Position numbers and translations under genes: made by a program
Shown: piece by piece, positions 36,698 to 47,035 of the stretch
How the letters are laid out: every line of letters starts with the position of its first letter
Numbering within the stretch: position 1 is the first letter of the stretch
DNA from: Kitasatospora sp. GAS204B
GTDB taxonomy: Bacteria > Actinomycetota > Actinomycetes > Streptomycetales > Streptomycetaceae
Reading direction: 5' to 3'
NCBI RefSeq assembly: GCF_029892155.1
Contig: NZ_JARZAG010000001.1
Coordinates: forward strand, 248,001-312,000
Length of the DNA stretch: 64,000 nt
The notes under the pieces: generated by a model
Database searches by the model: none
Told to the model about the DNA's origin: nothing
Seen by the model: only the letters and a program-made list of their open reading frames with translations

Positions 36698-38671
36698 TCA
36701 GCGTGCCCGGCGCTCCGCGAGCCGCTCCCGCAGGCGGGCGTGGCGGAACTGGTAGACCGGGCCGACCTGCCGCAGCACGCCGAGGCGGTGGGCATCAGCC
36801 AGGAACTTCGACAGGCGCCAGGGGAGGCGGCCGCTGAGGGCGTGGTGGAGGTGGGCGTGGCGGTAGGCGAACCACGATGTGCGGACCAGCCCGATCGCCG
36901 CGCCCAGCACGCCGGCCTCGATCGCCAGTACGGACATCCCGACCCATGCGTCTGACCACGTCAGCGACATGCCTGCGCCCACGACGACGAAGAAGAGCGC
37001 GCAGCCGACTGCCGACAGCAGACCGACCCCGAGGGCGGGTCGCACCGCGCTCCGTCGGCCGCGTGCCAGCGCGCTTGCTGGATCGGCCAGTTCCTCCCGC
37101 CTGATCGGCGCGGTCAGCAGGTTGAACAGCCACTGGATCGCGACGGTACCGACGAGTGCCGCGAAGGACGCCAGCGGGAAGAGGTTCGGCACCGGCCCTG
37201 ACCGGTGCTGCGTCCAGCGGACGAACGAGATGCCGTTTGCCGCCGCCCAGAGCAGCCAGCAGCACAGCAGAAGCGCAGCCCAAGGCCGGCGCAGCAGCGC
37301 GCCGAGCACGGCGGGGCCCGGTCGTTCGGTGGTCCGGATCACCGCCGGCCTGATGGCACTTCCGCGAGCCCCGGCAGCCCCGGCGCATCCGCCGACCGAG
37401 AAGCCGAGGACGCCGCCGCCGAACAGCAGAGCACTCCAGGGCAGGACCTGGTACGGCTGGCCGATCGCGAGGAGGTCCGCTGCCAGCAGCGGGATGGCGA
37501 GCAGCCAGGTGGCTGCCCCGGTCAGCAGCGCCCGCCGCCACGAGGAAACCCGCTGATGCAGCTGCCACCACGAGAGGTCATCCGAGTGGCGGACCGTCAG
37601 ATCGGTGGCCAGGAAGCCCAGCCAGCGCTCGGCGCGATCGAGCGCCCAGCGGCGTCGCCGCGCTGCCGGTTGTGCCGGCGCTGCCGGCACATCGGTGAAG
37701 ACGCTTGGGAGGAGGCCGTCGAGTAGATGGTTCTCCAGCTCGCGGACCTCGGTGAAGGACAGCAGATGCGCCGGGTCCGGGTGGCCGGCGCCATGTACCG
37801 CGCGGATCAGGCCGAGCATCAGGGGGTTGGCCGAGACGGTCAGCAGTGGCCCGGACAGCTCGCCCGCCAGTACCGCGAAGACCGGCTGCCATGGCCCGTG
37901 TCGCTGTGGTGGCACCACCGCCTCCAGGTAGGCGAGTGCGTCCTGCGGCATCACTGGCTGCGCCCGCACCACCGCGGCGGACCGCAGCACGCCGCCGGTG
38001 TAGTCGGCAGCACGGCAGGTCAGGATCAGCGGGGCGGTACCCGCCGCACCCTTGTGCAGCCGATCAAGTGCGGCGGCCCGGCGCGGTGGTGACATCTCGT
38101 CGAGCCCGTCCAGCACCGGCGTGATCAGCTGGGCGTCGAGCAGCAGCTGTCGTTGCGCCTTGGGGTAGTCCTCGGCCAGCCGGGCTGCCAGCCAGGCCTG
38201 GAAGTGTTCTCGCAGCGGATCCCAGGAGCCCAGTGAGAGCAGCACCGGCACCGGGTCGTCGGCCGTCCGGTCCGCCAGCAGGCGCAGCGTCAGCAGCACC
38301 GCCACGCTCGACTTGCCCGAACCGGCCTCGCCGAGCAGGACCAACCGCTGCTTCGGCAGTGCCAGGAACGCCGCCGCGAACGCGGCCAGGTCGCCCGCCT
38401 GCGCCTGCTCGACCTGCCCGGCCAGACGCACGTGGTCGCCGTACTCGTGGTGGGCGTCGACCCAGCGAGTGGACAGCGGAGCTGGGTCGAGCAGTCCGCG
38501 CAGGCCGGCCTCGCGTGACCACTGGAGATGGACCATCCGCGCGAATCGGCGGGCGGCCTGCTCCTCTTCGGTGAGCGGCGCGGCGACGTAGGTGATCGGC
38601 CCGGTGATGCTGCCGGCCTGCACCACGAACTCGGCCCGGCCGTGGAACTCGTTGTGCACGTTCTGCGCCAC
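36698..38671 (-). CDS. NACHT-type NTPase (NLR-like) with N-terminal amyloid-like motif and membrane region
   Basis: 657 residues from GTG 38671. Residues 4-30 contain NVHNEFHG then FVVQAGSITGPIT, which fits the RHIM/BASS-like amyloid signalling pattern (VQxG core followed by G). The NACHT domain follows: Walker A GEAGSGKSS (114-122), Walker B VLDGLDEM (186-193), sensor LILTCRAADY, and NPLMLGLI of the helical domain. Residues 378-590 contain several membrane helices instead of WD40/TPR repeats, and the end YQFRHARLRERLAERRAR matches the winged-helix-like tail of actinobacterial NACHT proteins. It starts 4 nt after the upstream membrane protein, so they share an operon. A role in phage or stress sensing is inferred. 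Confidence 0.85.
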   Translation of the reverse strand: MAQNVHNEFHGRAEFVVQAGSITGPITYVAAPLTEEEQAARRFARMVHLQWSREAGLRGLLDPAPLSTRWVDAHHEYGDHVRLAGQVEQAQAGDLAAFAAAFLALPKQRLVLLGEAGSGKSSVAVLLTLRLLADRTADDPVPVLLSLGSWDPLREHFQAWLAARLAEDYPKAQRQLLLDAQLITPVLDGLDEMSPPRRAAALDRLHKGAAGTAPLILTCRAADYTGGVLRSAAVVRAQPVMPQDALAYLEAVVPPQRHGPWQPVFAVLAGELSGPLLTVSANPLMLGLIRAVHGAGHPDPAHLLSFTEVRELENHLLDGLLPSVFTDVPAAPAQPAARRRRWALDRAERWLGFLATDLTVRHSDDLSWWQLHQRVSSWRRALLTGAATWLLAIPLLAADLLAIGQPYQVLPWSALLFGGGVLGFSVGGCAGAAGARGSAIRPAVIRTTERPGPAVLGALLRRPWAALLLCCWLLWAAANGISFVRWTQHRSGPVPNLFPLASFAALVGTVAIQWLFNLLTAPIRREELADPASALARGRRSAVRPALGVGLLSAVGCALFFVVVGAGMSLTWSDAWVGMSVLAIEAGVLGAAIGLVRTSWFAYRHAHLHHALSGRLPWRLSKFLADAHRLGVLRQVGPVYQFRHARLRERLAERRAR

Positions 38672-38675
38672 GGTG

Positions 38676-40580
38676 TCACCCCCGCTGCAGCACGCGGGTC
38701 GCCCCCGTCACCGCCGTGGTCGCCAGCAGCCAGCCGGTCATCACCAGGCCCGCGCTCAGCCACTGGCTGAAACCGGCCGGTGCCCAGCCGTCCTGGCCCA
38801 GGTTGACGATCGGCAGCACCAGGCTGGCCGAGTACAACGCGGCGTTCCAGTGCGGGTGTTCGTCCAGCTTGGCAGGCGGCGGCTGGTGGCCGGCGAACCA
38901 GAGGGTGCCCAGCAGCCAGGCGGCCAGCAGCCAGGCCGCCGCGCGGCGCGGGCGGTAGCCGTAGCCCACCGTGATGTCCTGGAAGCGGCACCAGAGTCGG
39001 CCCAGCAGGGGCAGGTTCTGGGTGCGGCGGTGCTGCTTGGCGTACTGCACCTCGCGGGCGTCCTCGTCGAGGCCGTCGCGGCGCAGGGCGGCGGCCAACT
39101 GCTCGTAGGGCTCGGGGTGGTAGGCGTCCAGTGCGTGGTCCAGCCAGTTGACCCGCTGGGCGACGGTGAAGGCGCTGCCCTCCGGTGGGCGCAGGTACTC
39201 GTAGGCGAAGCCGGTCAGCCGGACCTTGTGGTTGGTCGGCCAGGCGCTGGGGGAGTCGACCAGATTGCCGATCCGGGCCCGGGAGAGAGCGACGGTGCCG
39301 GTAGGCGGGGTCGGGCAGGTGAAGCGCAGTTCGGGGGTCTGGATCCGGCGTAGCGAGAGTTCCTGGCCGTCCGCCAGGTGGAACTCGGCGTTGGCGATCA
39401 GGCAGGCGGACTCGAAGCGGGCGTCCTCCAGGCGGACCCCGCCGAAGGCGCGGAACGGCACGCTGAGGCTGCCGAGGGCGGCCGCCTCGCCGAATCCGTG
39501 GCCGTACATGTCACCGGGCGCGCTGCCCTGCGCCATGGGCGTCCCGGCGAGAGCCTCGGCCTCGGGTCGTGGCCCCGGGACTCCCGGAGCGGTCTCCGCC
39601 ACCTCCTCCGCGCGCGGGTCCGAACTCTGCGCGCGGTAGAACGGCCCCGGGTCGGCGTTGCGCAGGCTGTAGAGCACCCCCTGCACTGCGAGCGGGTGGG
39701 CGCTGGGGTGCGGTCGGATCGGCCCGGCGGGCAGCCAGCCGCTCAGGTAGCAGGTGCTGCCGACGTTGATCCGGGCCGCGTTGAGGCAGTTGCTCTGCCC
39801 GGGGCGGGCGCGCAGCTCGGCGCCGCGCAGCGAGAGCCGGCCGCCGATCTTGGCGGTGCGCAGGCTCAGGTCGCCGTAGGTGATCAGCCGGTCGGCCTCG
39901 AAGTCCTGATGGACCGTCATGCCGTCGGCCGAGAAGGCGTGTTGGTACTGGTCGCAGCCCGCCATGAGGTAGTTGACGATCAGGTCGGTGCCGATCTGCG
40001 CGTCCGTCAGCCGCACCCCGAACGGCACCACGCAGCGGGCCAGCACCAGATCGCCGGCGGTGGTCAGCCGGGAGCCGTCCAGCCGGGGCAGCCAGCAGCC
40101 GTCGAAGCGCACCGTGCCCGCCTGGGCCTCGGAGAGCAGCACGCCGGTGTCGAAGCGGCAGGCGCGCAGTTCGAGGAAGTCGGTGATCCGCCCGCCGGCG
40201 AGGTCCAGGCGCCCGGTGACCAGCGCGCCGGTGAGCTTGAGGCCGCGCACCGTGCCGGGTATGGCGGCCGGGCCGGCGAGCAGCAGCAGCGCCAGCACCT
40301 CGGCCCGTACGGTCCGCTCCGGGCCCCAGCCGGCCGGTGAGGCCGGATCGTCCGCGTGCCGGTCGCCGACCGACAGGTCGTAGACCTCGCCACGCCGGAA
40401 GGCTTCCCATAACCGCTGCTCGACCGGGTTCCAGTCGGCCGGCGCCGCCTGCGTTCCCGAGTTCCCCGTGCTCCCCATGTTCCCCGCCATCCCCGCGTCC
40501 CCTGCTGTTCCCTGCCCCTGGACGCCGCGCAGCGGACGTCTCAGCGTTCGTATCACGGACTGATATGTGGGGCCACCCAT
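38676..40580 (-). CDS. Beta-helix-like membrane protein, partner of the NACHT NTPase
   Basis: 634 residues from ATG 40580 with AAGGAG 8 nt upstream. After a Gly-rich leader (about 1-45), residues 85-430 show repeated strand turns of pentapeptide-like or beta-helix character ([54 protein letters not shown]). Then comes a helical [30 protein letters not shown] segment, and two to three membrane helices close the protein. Similar streptomycete proteins are annotated as membrane-associated oxidoreductases, without cofactor motifs visible here. Its start codon is only 26 nt from that of hisD on the other strand. Confidence 0.75.
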   Translation of the reverse strand: MGGPTYQSVIRTLRRPLRGVQGQGTAGDAGMAGNMGSTGNSGTQAAPADWNPVEQRLWEAFRRGEVYDLSVGDRHADDPASPAGWGPERTVRAEVLALLLLAGPAAIPGTVRGLKLTGALVTGRLDLAGGRITDFLELRACRFDTGVLLSEAQAGTVRFDGCWLPRLDGSRLTTAGDLVLARCVVPFGVRLTDAQIGTDLIVNYLMAGCDQYQHAFSADGMTVHQDFEADRLITYGDLSLRTAKIGGRLSLRGAELRARPGQSNCLNAARINVGSTCYLSGWLPAGPIRPHPSAHPLAVQGVLYSLRNADPGPFYRAQSSDPRAEEVAETAPGVPGPRPEAEALAGTPMAQGSAPGDMYGHGFGEAAALGSLSVPFRAFGGVRLEDARFESACLIANAEFHLADGQELSLRRIQTPELRFTCPTPPTGTVALSRARIGNLVDSPSAWPTNHKVRLTGFAYEYLRPPEGSAFTVAQRVNWLDHALDAYHPEPYEQLAAALRRDGLDEDAREVQYAKQHRRTQNLPLLGRLWCRFQDITVGYGYRPRRAAAWLLAAWLLGTLWFAGHQPPPAKLDEHPHWNAALYSASLVLPIVNLGQDGWAPAGFSQWLSAGLVMTGWLLATTAVTGATRVLQRG

Positions 40581-40606
40581 TCCGGCCACTCCTTACACTG
40601 GGCCGT

Positions 40607-41914
40607 GTGATCTCTCGAATCGACCTGCGCGGCTCCACCAGCGACCCGCGTGACCTGCTGCCCCGTGCCGAGTTCGACGTGGAAGCCGCCCTGGAGACGG
40701 TGCGGCCGATCTGCGAGGACGTACGCCATCGCGGGGTCGCGGCGCTGATCGAGATCACCGAGCGCTTCGACGGCGTCACGCTGGCGACCACCCGGGTGCC
40801 CGAGGCGGCGATCACCGCCGCCCTGACCGCCCTGGACCCGAAGGTCCGCGCGGCCCTGGAGGAGTCGATCCGCCGGGCCCGCCTGGTCCACCGTGAGCAG
40901 CGCCGCACCGACCACACCACCCAGGTGGTGCCCGGCGGCACGGTCAGCGAGCGGTGGGTGCCGGTGGACCGGGTCGGCCTCTACGTGCCGGGCGGGCTGG
41001 CCGTCTACCCGTCCTCCGTTGTGATGAACGTGGTGCCCGCCCAGGAGGCTGGCGTCCAGGGCATCGCGGTCACCTCGCCGCCGCAGAAGGACCACGGCGG
41101 CCAGGTGCACCCGACCATCCTGGCGGCCTGCGCGCTGCTCGGCGTCACCGAGGTGTACGCGGTCGGCGGCGCCCAGGCGATCGCGATGTTCGCCTACGGC
41201 ACCGAGGAGTGCGCGCCGGTCAACCTGGTCACCGGCCCGGGCAACATCTACGTGGCGGCCGCCAAGCGCCTGCTCAAGGGCCGGATCGGCATCGACGCCG
41301 AGGCCGGACCGACCGAGATCGCCGTGCTGGCCGACGACAGCGCGGTGCCCGCCGAGGTGGCCGCCGACCTGATCAGCCAGGCCGAGCACGACCCGATGGC
41401 CGCCTCGGTGCTGGTCACCGACTCCCTCGCGCTGGCCGACGCGGTCGACGTCGAGCTGGCCAAGCAGGTGGCCGAGACCAAGCACCGCGAGCGGGTCACC
41501 ACCGCGCTGACCGGCCGGCAGTCCGGCACCGTGCTGGTGGACGACCTGGCGCAGGGCCTGGTCGTGGTGAACGCCTACGCCGCCGAGCACCTGGAGATCC
41601 AGACCCGGGACGCGGCCGCCGTCGCCGCCCGGGTGCGCAACGCGGGCGCGATCTTCGTCGGCCGGTTCGCGCCGGTCTCGCTGGGCGACTACGCGGCCGG
41701 TTCCAACCACGTGCTGCCCACCGGCGGCTGCGCCTGCCACTCCTCGGGCCTGTCCGTGCAGTCCTTCCTGCGCGGCATCCACGTGATCGACTACAGCCGC
41801 GAGGCGCTGGCGGACGTCGCCGCGCACGTGGTGAACCTCGCCAACGCCGAGGACCTGCCCGGCCACGGCGATGCCATCCGCGCCCGCTTCGACTGGACGG
41901 TGCCGAACTCTTGA
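40607..41914 (+). CDS. hisD: Histidinol dehydrogenase
   Basis: 435 residues. Oxidises histidinol to histidine in two NAD-dependent steps. Family segments: [60 protein letters not shown], the zinc/catalytic region QAEHDPMA and AEHLEIQT, and [18 protein letters not shown] 40607 follows a TACACT (40594-40599) that could be a -10, implying a leaderless mRNA. First gene of the his operon; its stop overlaps the hisC start. Confidence 0.96.
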   Translation: MISRIDLRGSTSDPRDLLPRAEFDVEAALETVRPICEDVRHRGVAALIEITERFDGVTLATTRVPEAAITAALTALDPKVRAALEESIRRARLVHREQRRTDHTTQVVPGGTVSERWVPVDRVGLYVPGGLAVYPSSVVMNVVPAQEAGVQGIAVTSPPQKDHGGQVHPTILAACALLGVTEVYAVGGAQAIAMFAYGTEECAPVNLVTGPGNIYVAAAKRLLKGRIGIDAEAGPTEIAVLADDSAVPAEVAADLISQAEHDPMAASVLVTDSLALADAVDVELAKQVAETKHRERVTTALTGRQSGTVLVDDLAQGLVVVNAYAAEHLEIQTRDAAAVAARVRNAGAIFVGRFAPVSLGDYAAGSNHVLPTGGCACHSSGLSVQSFLRGIHVIDYSREALADVAAHVVNLANAEDLPGHGDAIRARFDWTVPNS

Positions 41915-43029
41915 AGATCGACGACCTGCCCGTCCGTGACGAGCTGCGCGGACAGTCGCCCTACGGCGCCCCGCAGCTGGACGTCCCGGTCCAGCTGAAC
42001 ACCAACGAGAACCCGTACCAGCTGCCCGAGCCGCTGGTGGCCCGGATCGCCGAGCGGGTCGCCGACGCCGCCCGCAGCCTCAACCGCTACCCGGACCGGG
42101 ACGCGGTCGAGCTGCGCACCGAGCTGGCCCGCTACCTGACCCGCACCACCGGGCACCCGCTGGAGCTCGGCCAGGTCTGGGCGGCCAACGGCTCCAACGA
42201 GGTCATCCAGCAGCTGCTGCAGACCTTCGGCGGCCCGGGCCGCAGCGCGCTCGGCTTCGAGCCGTCCTACCAGATGCACGAGCTGATCTCCCGGGGCACC
42301 GGCACCCGCTGGATCGCCGGTCCGCGCAACGCCGACTTCACCATCGACGTGGACGCGGCGATCGCGGCACTCGCCGAGCACCGCCCCGACGTGCTCTTCA
42401 TCTGCTCGCCGAACAACCCGACCGGCACCGCCGTGGAGCGCGACACCGTGCTCGCGCTCCACGACGCCGCGCAGGCGGTCAAGCCGACCGTGGTGATCGT
42501 GGACGAGGCCTACGTCGAGTTCTCGCACCGCGCCTCGCTGCTGCCGCTGATCGAGGGCCGCCCGCTGCTGGTGGTCACCCGGACCATGTCCAAGGCCTTC
42601 GGCGCAGCCGGCCTGCGCCTGGGCTACCTGGCCGCCGACCGGGCCGTGGTGGACGCCGTGCAACTGGTCCGGCTGCCCTACCACCTCTCGGCCGTCACCC
42701 AGGCGACCGCGCTGGCCTGCCTGGAGCACACCGACACGCTGCTCGGCTACGTCCAGAAGCTCAAGGGCGAGCGCGACCGGCTGGTCGAGGCGCTGCGCGC
42801 GCTGGGCCTGACCGTCACCGACTCGGACTCGAACTTCATCCAGTTCGGGACCTTCGAGGACCAGCGCGCCGTCTGGCGGGCGATCCTCGACCGCGGCGTG
42901 CTGATCCGCGACAACGGCGTCCCCGGGTACCTGCGCGTCACGGCCGGCACCCCCGCCGAGAACGACGCCTTCCTGGACGCCGTCCGCACCGTCACCAAGG
43001 AACTGTCACCAAGGAGCTGTAAGAACTGA
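41911..43029 (+). CDS. hisC: Histidinol-phosphate aminotransferase
   Basis: 372 residues from TTG 41911, overlapping the hisD stop (TTGA). PLP-dependent fold I enzyme. [14 protein letters not shown] at the N-terminus, [16 protein letters not shown] and the PLP-lysine segment [16 protein letters not shown] are visible. The C-terminus [12 protein letters not shown] is unusual: a 14-nt tandem duplication shifts the frame past what looks like the ancestral VTKEL stop, adding seven residues and making the TGA overlap the hisB ATG. Confidence 0.95.
   Translation: MKIDDLPVRDELRGQSPYGAPQLDVPVQLNTNENPYQLPEPLVARIAERVADAARSLNRYPDRDAVELRTELARYLTRTTGHPLELGQVWAANGSNEVIQQLLQTFGGPGRSALGFEPSYQMHELISRGTGTRWIAGPRNADFTIDVDAAIAALAEHRPDVLFICSPNNPTGTAVERDTVLALHDAAQAVKPTVVIVDEAYVEFSHRASLLPLIEGRPLLVVTRTMSKAFGAAGLRLGYLAADRAVVDAVQLVRLPYHLSAVTQATALACLEHTDTLLGYVQKLKGERDRLVEALRALGLTVTDSDSNFIQFGTFEDQRAVWRAILDRGVLIRDNGVPGYLRVTAGTPAENDAFLDAVRTVTKELSPRSCKN
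42991..43018. repeat. 14-nt tandem duplication at the hisC 3' end
   Basis: GTCACCAAGGAACT (42991-43004) is followed by GTCACCAAGGAGCT (43005-43018), one mismatch. Because 14 is not a multiple of three, hisC is read into a new frame after the first copy. Confidence 0.9.
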
Positions 43030-43628
43030 TGTCCCGCATCGGGCGCGTTGAGCGCACCACGAAGGAGACCACGGTCCTGGTCGAGATCGATCTCGACGGC
43101 ACCGGCCAGACCGACATCTCCACGGGCGTCGGGTTCTACGACCACATGCTCGACCAGCTCGGCCGCCACGGCCTCTTCGACCTCACCGTGAAGACCGAGG
43201 GCGACCTGCACATCGACACCCACCACACCATCGAGGACACCGCCCTCGCGCTGGGTGCCGCCTTCAAGCAGGCGCTCGGCGACAAGACCGGCATCTACCG
43301 GTTCGGCAACTGCACCGTCCCGCTGGACGAGTCGCTGGCCCAGGTGACCGTCGACCTCTCCGGTCGCCCGTACCTGGTGCACACCGAGCCCGAGAACATG
43401 GCGCCGATGATCGGCAGCTACGACGTGACGATGACCCGGCACATCCTGGAGTCCTTCGTCGCCCAGGCGCAGATAGCCCTGCACGTGCACGTCCCGTACG
43501 GGCGCAACGCGCACCACATCGTGGAGTGCCAGTTCAAGGCGCTGGCCCGGGCGTTGCGCTACGCCTCGGAGTTCGACCCGCGGGCGAAGGCGGCCGGCAT
43601 CCTCCCCTCGACGAAGGGCGCGCTGTGA
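43029..43628 (+). CDS. hisB: Imidazoleglycerol-phosphate dehydratase
   Basis: 199 residues, the monofunctional form. Dehydrates IGP to imidazole-acetol phosphate using two manganese ions. Metal motifs DTHHTIED and [18 protein letters not shown], plus [16 protein letters not shown] overlaps the hisC stop (TGATG). Confidence 0.97.
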   Translation: MSRIGRVERTTKETTVLVEIDLDGTGQTDISTGVGFYDHMLDQLGRHGLFDLTVKTEGDLHIDTHHTIEDTALALGAAFKQALGDKTGIYRFGNCTVPLDESLAQVTVDLSGRPYLVHTEPENMAPMIGSYDVTMTRHILESFVAQAQIALHVHVPYGRNAHHIVECQFKALARALRYASEFDPRAKAAGILPSTKGAL

Positions 43629-43774
43629 ACACGGCCACCGTGCTGATCGTCGTGGGGCTGTTCCTGGCCGGCGGCGTGTACTCGTTCTGGAAGCAGAAGC
43701 TGCCCAAGGGCGTCGTCTTCCTGCTCGCCATCAGCTCGGCGTTCTGCCTGGCCGCCGGCGTCCTGCGCCTCTAG
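43625..43774 (+). CDS. Two-helix mini membrane protein in the his operon
   Basis: 49 residues from GTG 43625, overlapping the hisB stop by 4 nt (GTGA). Two hydrophobic helices ([17 protein letters not shown] and [18 protein letters not shown]) joined by a KQKLPKG turn. It lies between hisB and hisH, where I recall a similar small ORF in other streptomycetes. Function unknown. Confidence 0.8.
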   Translation: MNTATVLIVVGLFLAGGVYSFWKQKLPKGVVFLLAISSAFCLAAGVLRL

Positions 43775-43794
43775 ACCCTGGAGCTGTCCCCGAT

Positions 43795-44430
43795 ATGGGC
43801 AAGAACGTCGTGGTCCTCGACTACGGATCAGGAAACCTCCGCTCCGCGCAGCGGGCCGTCGAGCGCACCGGCGCCACCGTCACGGTGACCTCCGACTTCC
43901 AGCAGGCACTGGACGCGGACGGCCTGCTGGTGCCCGGCGTCGGCGCCTTCGAGGCGTGCATGCGCGGGCTGAAGGCGGTGCGCGGCGAGCAGATCATCGG
44001 GCGCCGGCTGGCCGGTGGCCGTCCGGTGCTGGGCATCTGCGTGGGCATGCAGATCCTCTTCGAGCGCGGGGTCGAGCACGGGGTGGAGACGGCGGGTTGC
44101 GACGAGTGGCCCGGCACGGTCGAGCCGCTGGACGCGCCGATCATCCCGCACATGGGCTGGAACACGGTCTCCTGGCCCGAGCGCAGCCGGCTCTTCGCCG
44201 GCCTCGACCAGGACAGCCGGTTCTACTTCGTGCACTCCTACGGGGTGCGGCGCTGGGAGCTGGAGATCACCAACGAGAAGATCAACGCCCCGCTGGTCAG
44301 CTGGACCACCCACGGGCAGCCGTTCGTCGCGGCGGTCGAGAACGGCCCGCTCTGGGCCACCCAGTTCCACCCCGAGAAGTCCGGCGACGCCGGTGCCGCC
44401 CTGCTGACCAACTGGGTCAACACCCTCTAG
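43795..44430 (+). CDS. hisH: Imidazole glycerol phosphate synthase, glutaminase subunit
   Basis: 211 residues. Class I glutamine amidotransferase that supplies ammonia to HisF. Catalytic Cys82 in GICVGMQ, His/Glu in QFHPEKSG, and the oxyanion strand [20 protein letters not shown] at the start is diagnostic of HisH. Confidence 0.97.
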   Translation: MGKNVVVLDYGSGNLRSAQRAVERTGATVTVTSDFQQALDADGLLVPGVGAFEACMRGLKAVRGEQIIGRRLAGGRPVLGICVGMQILFERGVEHGVETAGCDEWPGTVEPLDAPIIPHMGWNTVSWPERSRLFAGLDQDSRFYFVHSYGVRRWELEITNEKINAPLVSWTTHGQPFVAAVENGPLWATQFHPEKSGDAGAALLTNWVNTL

Positions 44431-44451
44431 TTCCACGAAGGTTGTACGTAA

Positions 44452-45174
44452 ATGAGCCGCCTCGAACTGCTCCCCGCCGTCGACGTCCGTGACGGTCAGG
44501 CCGTGCGCCTGGTCAAGGGCGCCTCCGGCACCGAGACCTCCTTCGGCGAGCCGCTGGCCGCCGCGCTGGCCTGGCAGAGCGCCGGCGCCGAATGGCTGCA
44601 CCTGGTCGACCTGGACGCCGCCTTCGGCACCGGCGACAACCGCGAGCTGCTGCGCGAGGTCACCGGGCGCCTGGACATCAAGGTCGAACTCTCCGGCGGC
44701 ATCCGCGACGACGCCTCGCTCGCCGCCGCCCTGGCCACCGGCTGCACCCGGGTCAACCTGGGCACCGCCGCGCTGGAGAGCCCCGAGTGGGTGGCCAAGG
44801 TGATCGCCGAGCACGGCGACAAGATCGCGGTCGGCCTGGACGTGGTCGGCACCACGCTGCGCGGCCGTGGCTGGACCAAGGACGGCGGCGAGCTGTACGA
44901 GGTGCTGGCCCGCCTGGACGCCGAGGGCTGCGCCCGCTACGTGGTCACCGACGTCAACCGGGACGGCACCCTGACCGGCCCCAACCTGCAGCTGCTGCAC
45001 GACGTCTGCGCCCGCACCGACCGGCCCGTGGTCGCCTCCGGCGGCGTCTCCTCGCTGGACGACCTGCGCGCCATCGCCACCCTGGTGCCCGAAGGTGTCG
45101 AGGGCTCGATTGTGGGCAAGGCCCTCTACGAGCAGAAGTTCACCCTTGAGCAGGCCCTGGAGGCTGTGTCCTAG
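44452..45174 (+). CDS. priA: Bifunctional isomerase for histidine and tryptophan synthesis (HisA/TrpF)
   Basis: 240 residues, beta/alpha barrel. The acid/base residues are Asp11 ([10 protein letters not shown]) and the Asp of [21 protein letters not shown] and [11 protein letters not shown] form the phosphate sites. In actinobacteria this protein (PriA) converts both ProFAR (HisA reaction) and phosphoribosyl anthranilate (TrpF reaction). That fits the absence of trpF from the trp genes here. The dual activity is family knowledge, not read from the sequence. Confidence 0.93.
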   Translation: MSRLELLPAVDVRDGQAVRLVKGASGTETSFGEPLAAALAWQSAGAEWLHLVDLDAAFGTGDNRELLREVTGRLDIKVELSGGIRDDASLAAALATGCTRVNLGTAALESPEWVAKVIAEHGDKIAVGLDVVGTTLRGRGWTKDGGELYEVLARLDAEGCARYVVTDVNRDGTLTGPNLQLLHDVCARTDRPVVASGGVSSLDDLRAIATLVPEGVEGSIVGKALYEQKFTLEQALEAVS

Positions 45175-45602
45175 TGACGGATCGTCAGATCGTGCGCGGC
45201 AGGGTCTTCGGCTCCCTTCCCTGGGAGGAGGACTTCGGCTGCGCCCGGGCCGTCGCGGTCGGCGACCAGGTGTACGTCGCCGGCTGCACCGCCTGGGTGG
45301 ACGGGCAGATCGAGCGCGAGGGCGACCCCTTCACGCAGACCCTGAGCGCCTTCGGGATCGGCCTCGAAGCCCTTGCCGCGTACGGCCTGACGGCGGACCA
45401 CGTGGTCCGCACCCGGATGTACATCAGCCATCTGCGCGACGTCGACGAGGTCGGCCGCGCGCACAAGCAGCTCTTCGACGCGGTCCGCCCGGTGGCCACC
45501 ATGGTGGTGGTCGACGGGCTGATCGACTCCCGGATGCTGGTCGAGGTCGAACTCGACGCCTACCGCGCCGGATTGGCGCAGACCCTGGAAGGACAGCAGT
45601 GA
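45174..45602 (+). CDS. RidA/YjgF-family protein
   Basis: 142 residues; GTG overlaps the priA stop by one base and its own stop overlaps the hisF start, so it is an integral operon member. Motifs: [24 protein letters not shown] and the Rid active-site region [18 protein letters not shown] with Arg and Glu. Rid proteins hydrolyse reactive enamines/imines from PLP enzymes; a link with HisC or tryptophan synthase is inferred. Confidence 0.88.
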   Translation: MTDRQIVRGRVFGSLPWEEDFGCARAVAVGDQVYVAGCTAWVDGQIEREGDPFTQTLSAFGIGLEALAAYGLTADHVVRTRMYISHLRDVDEVGRAHKQLFDAVRPVATMVVVDGLIDSRMLVEVELDAYRAGLAQTLEGQQ

Positions 45603-46369
45603 CGCTCGCGGTACGTGTGATCCCCTGCCTGGACGTGGACGCGGGCCGGGTGGTCAAGGGCGTCAACTTCCAGAACCTGCGCGACGCCGGCGACCCGGTG
45701 GAGCTGGCCCGGGCCTACGACGCCCAGGGCGCCGACGAGTTGACCTTCCTGGACATCACCGCCTCGTCCGGCGACCGGGAGACCACCTACGACGTGGTGC
45801 GCCGCACCGCCGAGCAGGTCTTCATCCCGCTCACCGTGGGCGGCGGCATCCGGTCCGTCGAGGACGTCGACAAGCTGCTGCGGGCCGGCGCCGACAAGGT
45901 CGGCGTCAACACCGCCGCGATCGCGCGGCCCGAGCTGATCCGCGAGATCGCCGAGCGCTTCGGCCGCCAGGTGCTGGTCCTCTCGGTGGACGCCCGCCGG
46001 GTCCAGCCCGGCACCGAGACCGCTTCGGGCTTCGAGGTGACCACCCACGGCGGGCGGCGTGGCACGGGCCTGGACGCGGTCGAATGGGCCGAGCGCGCCG
46101 CCGAGTTGGGCGCCGGCGAGATCCTGCTCAACTCGATGGACGCGGACGGCACCAAGGACGGCTACGACCTGGCGATGATCCACGCGGTGCGCGAGCGGGT
46201 CGCCGTCCCGGTGATCGCCTCCGGCGGCGCCGGCAAGCTCGCCGACTTCGCCCCGGCGGTCGCCGCGGGCGCGGACGCGGTGCTGGCCGCCTCCGTCTTC
46301 CACTTCGGCGACCTGCTCATCGGCGACGTGAAGGACGCGCTGCGCGAGGCCGGGCACCCGGTCCGGTAG
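45599..46369 (+). CDS. hisF: Imidazole glycerol phosphate synthase, cyclase subunit
   Basis: 256 residues. Uses ammonia from HisH to make IGP and AICAR. Catalytic Asp12 ([15 protein letters not shown]) and the Asp of [13 protein letters not shown]; phosphate-binding GGGIRSVED and [11 protein letters not shown] 45599 overlaps the RidA stop. Confidence 0.97.
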   Translation: MTLAVRVIPCLDVDAGRVVKGVNFQNLRDAGDPVELARAYDAQGADELTFLDITASSGDRETTYDVVRRTAEQVFIPLTVGGGIRSVEDVDKLLRAGADKVGVNTAAIARPELIREIAERFGRQVLVLSVDARRVQPGTETASGFEVTTHGGRRGTGLDAVEWAERAAELGAGEILLNSMDADGTKDGYDLAMIHAVRERVAVPVIASGGAGKLADFAPAVAAGADAVLAASVFHFGDLLIGDVKDALREAGHPVR

Positions 46370-46378
46370 TGGCCGGTC

Positions 46379-46924
46379 TCAGTTCTTCAGCGGCGCCGTG
46401 AGCTTCGGCCCGCCCTGCGCGCGGGAGGCGGCCAGCAGGCAGGTCGCGTCCCGGTAGCCCTGCTGGTAGTACGTCAGCGACGGTTCCAACTGCAAGGGGT
46501 ACCACGTCCCGCCGCCCTGCTTCGCCTCCCAGGCGGCCGCCACCGGCTGGCAGGCCTTCACCAGGGCGAGGCCGAGCTGGCTCTCCTTGGTGAGCCCGTC
46601 GGGCAGCGTCGGGTTGCCGATCGCCTCCGCGTCGTGCGGCTGGTCGCACGCGCGGGCCTGCGACACGGTGATCACGGGGCTCAACTGCGGGTCGTCCAGG
46701 CAGCCGCCGACCGGGTACCAGGGGTACGGCAGCTGCTTGCTGGGGCTGGGCGAGGGGGACGGCGAGGGGCTGGGAGACGGGGACGCGGAGGGCGCGGGCG
46801 GTGGCGCGGCGGCCGAGTGCTTGCCACCGGGCCACAGCAGCGCCGCCGTCACCGCGCCGGCGGTGAGCAGCAGCACGACGGCGAGCGTGAGCAACGGGCC
46901 GGTGCGGCGTGCGGGCTGGGTCAT
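46379..46924 (-). CDS. Membrane-anchored protein with Ser-Pro repeat
   Basis: 181 residues from ATG 46924. One N-terminal membrane segment ([20 protein letters not shown]), then a (SP)n spacer (about residues 45-62) and an extracytoplasmic domain with four Cys residues ([32 protein letters not shown]). The CDQPHDAE motif recalls septum-formation/DUF4190-associated extracellular domains. Lies convergent to hisF with a 9-nt gap. Confidence 0.8.
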   Translation of the reverse strand: MTQPARRTGPLLTLAVVLLLTAGAVTAALLWPGGKHSAAAPPPAPSASPSPSPSPSPSPSPSKQLPYPWYPVGGCLDDPQLSPVITVSQARACDQPHDAEAIGNPTLPDGLTKESQLGLALVKACQPVAAAWEAKQGGGTWYPLQLEPSLTYYQQGYRDATCLLAASRAQGGPKLTAPLKN

Positions 46925-47035
46925 GCGCACCAGAATCCCGCAGTGCGGTACGCCTCGTGGCCCAGTTGCCACAACTGCCGTCCGAAAGATCGTCGGGGTT
47001 CCCCGTCGGCGCCCGGTGCCTGCGACAATGTCCGC

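Noticed and set aside
40490..40540. Weak VQGQG sequence in the N-terminal leader of the beta-helix protein as the matching amyloid partner of the NACHT protein
   Set aside because: It lacks the surrounding pattern (N...G before, hydrophobic strand after) and sits in a Gly-rich low-complexity leader.
46740..46800. GGGCGAGGGG-type repeat tract
   Set aside because: It encodes the Ser-Pro repeat of the minus-strand anchored protein.
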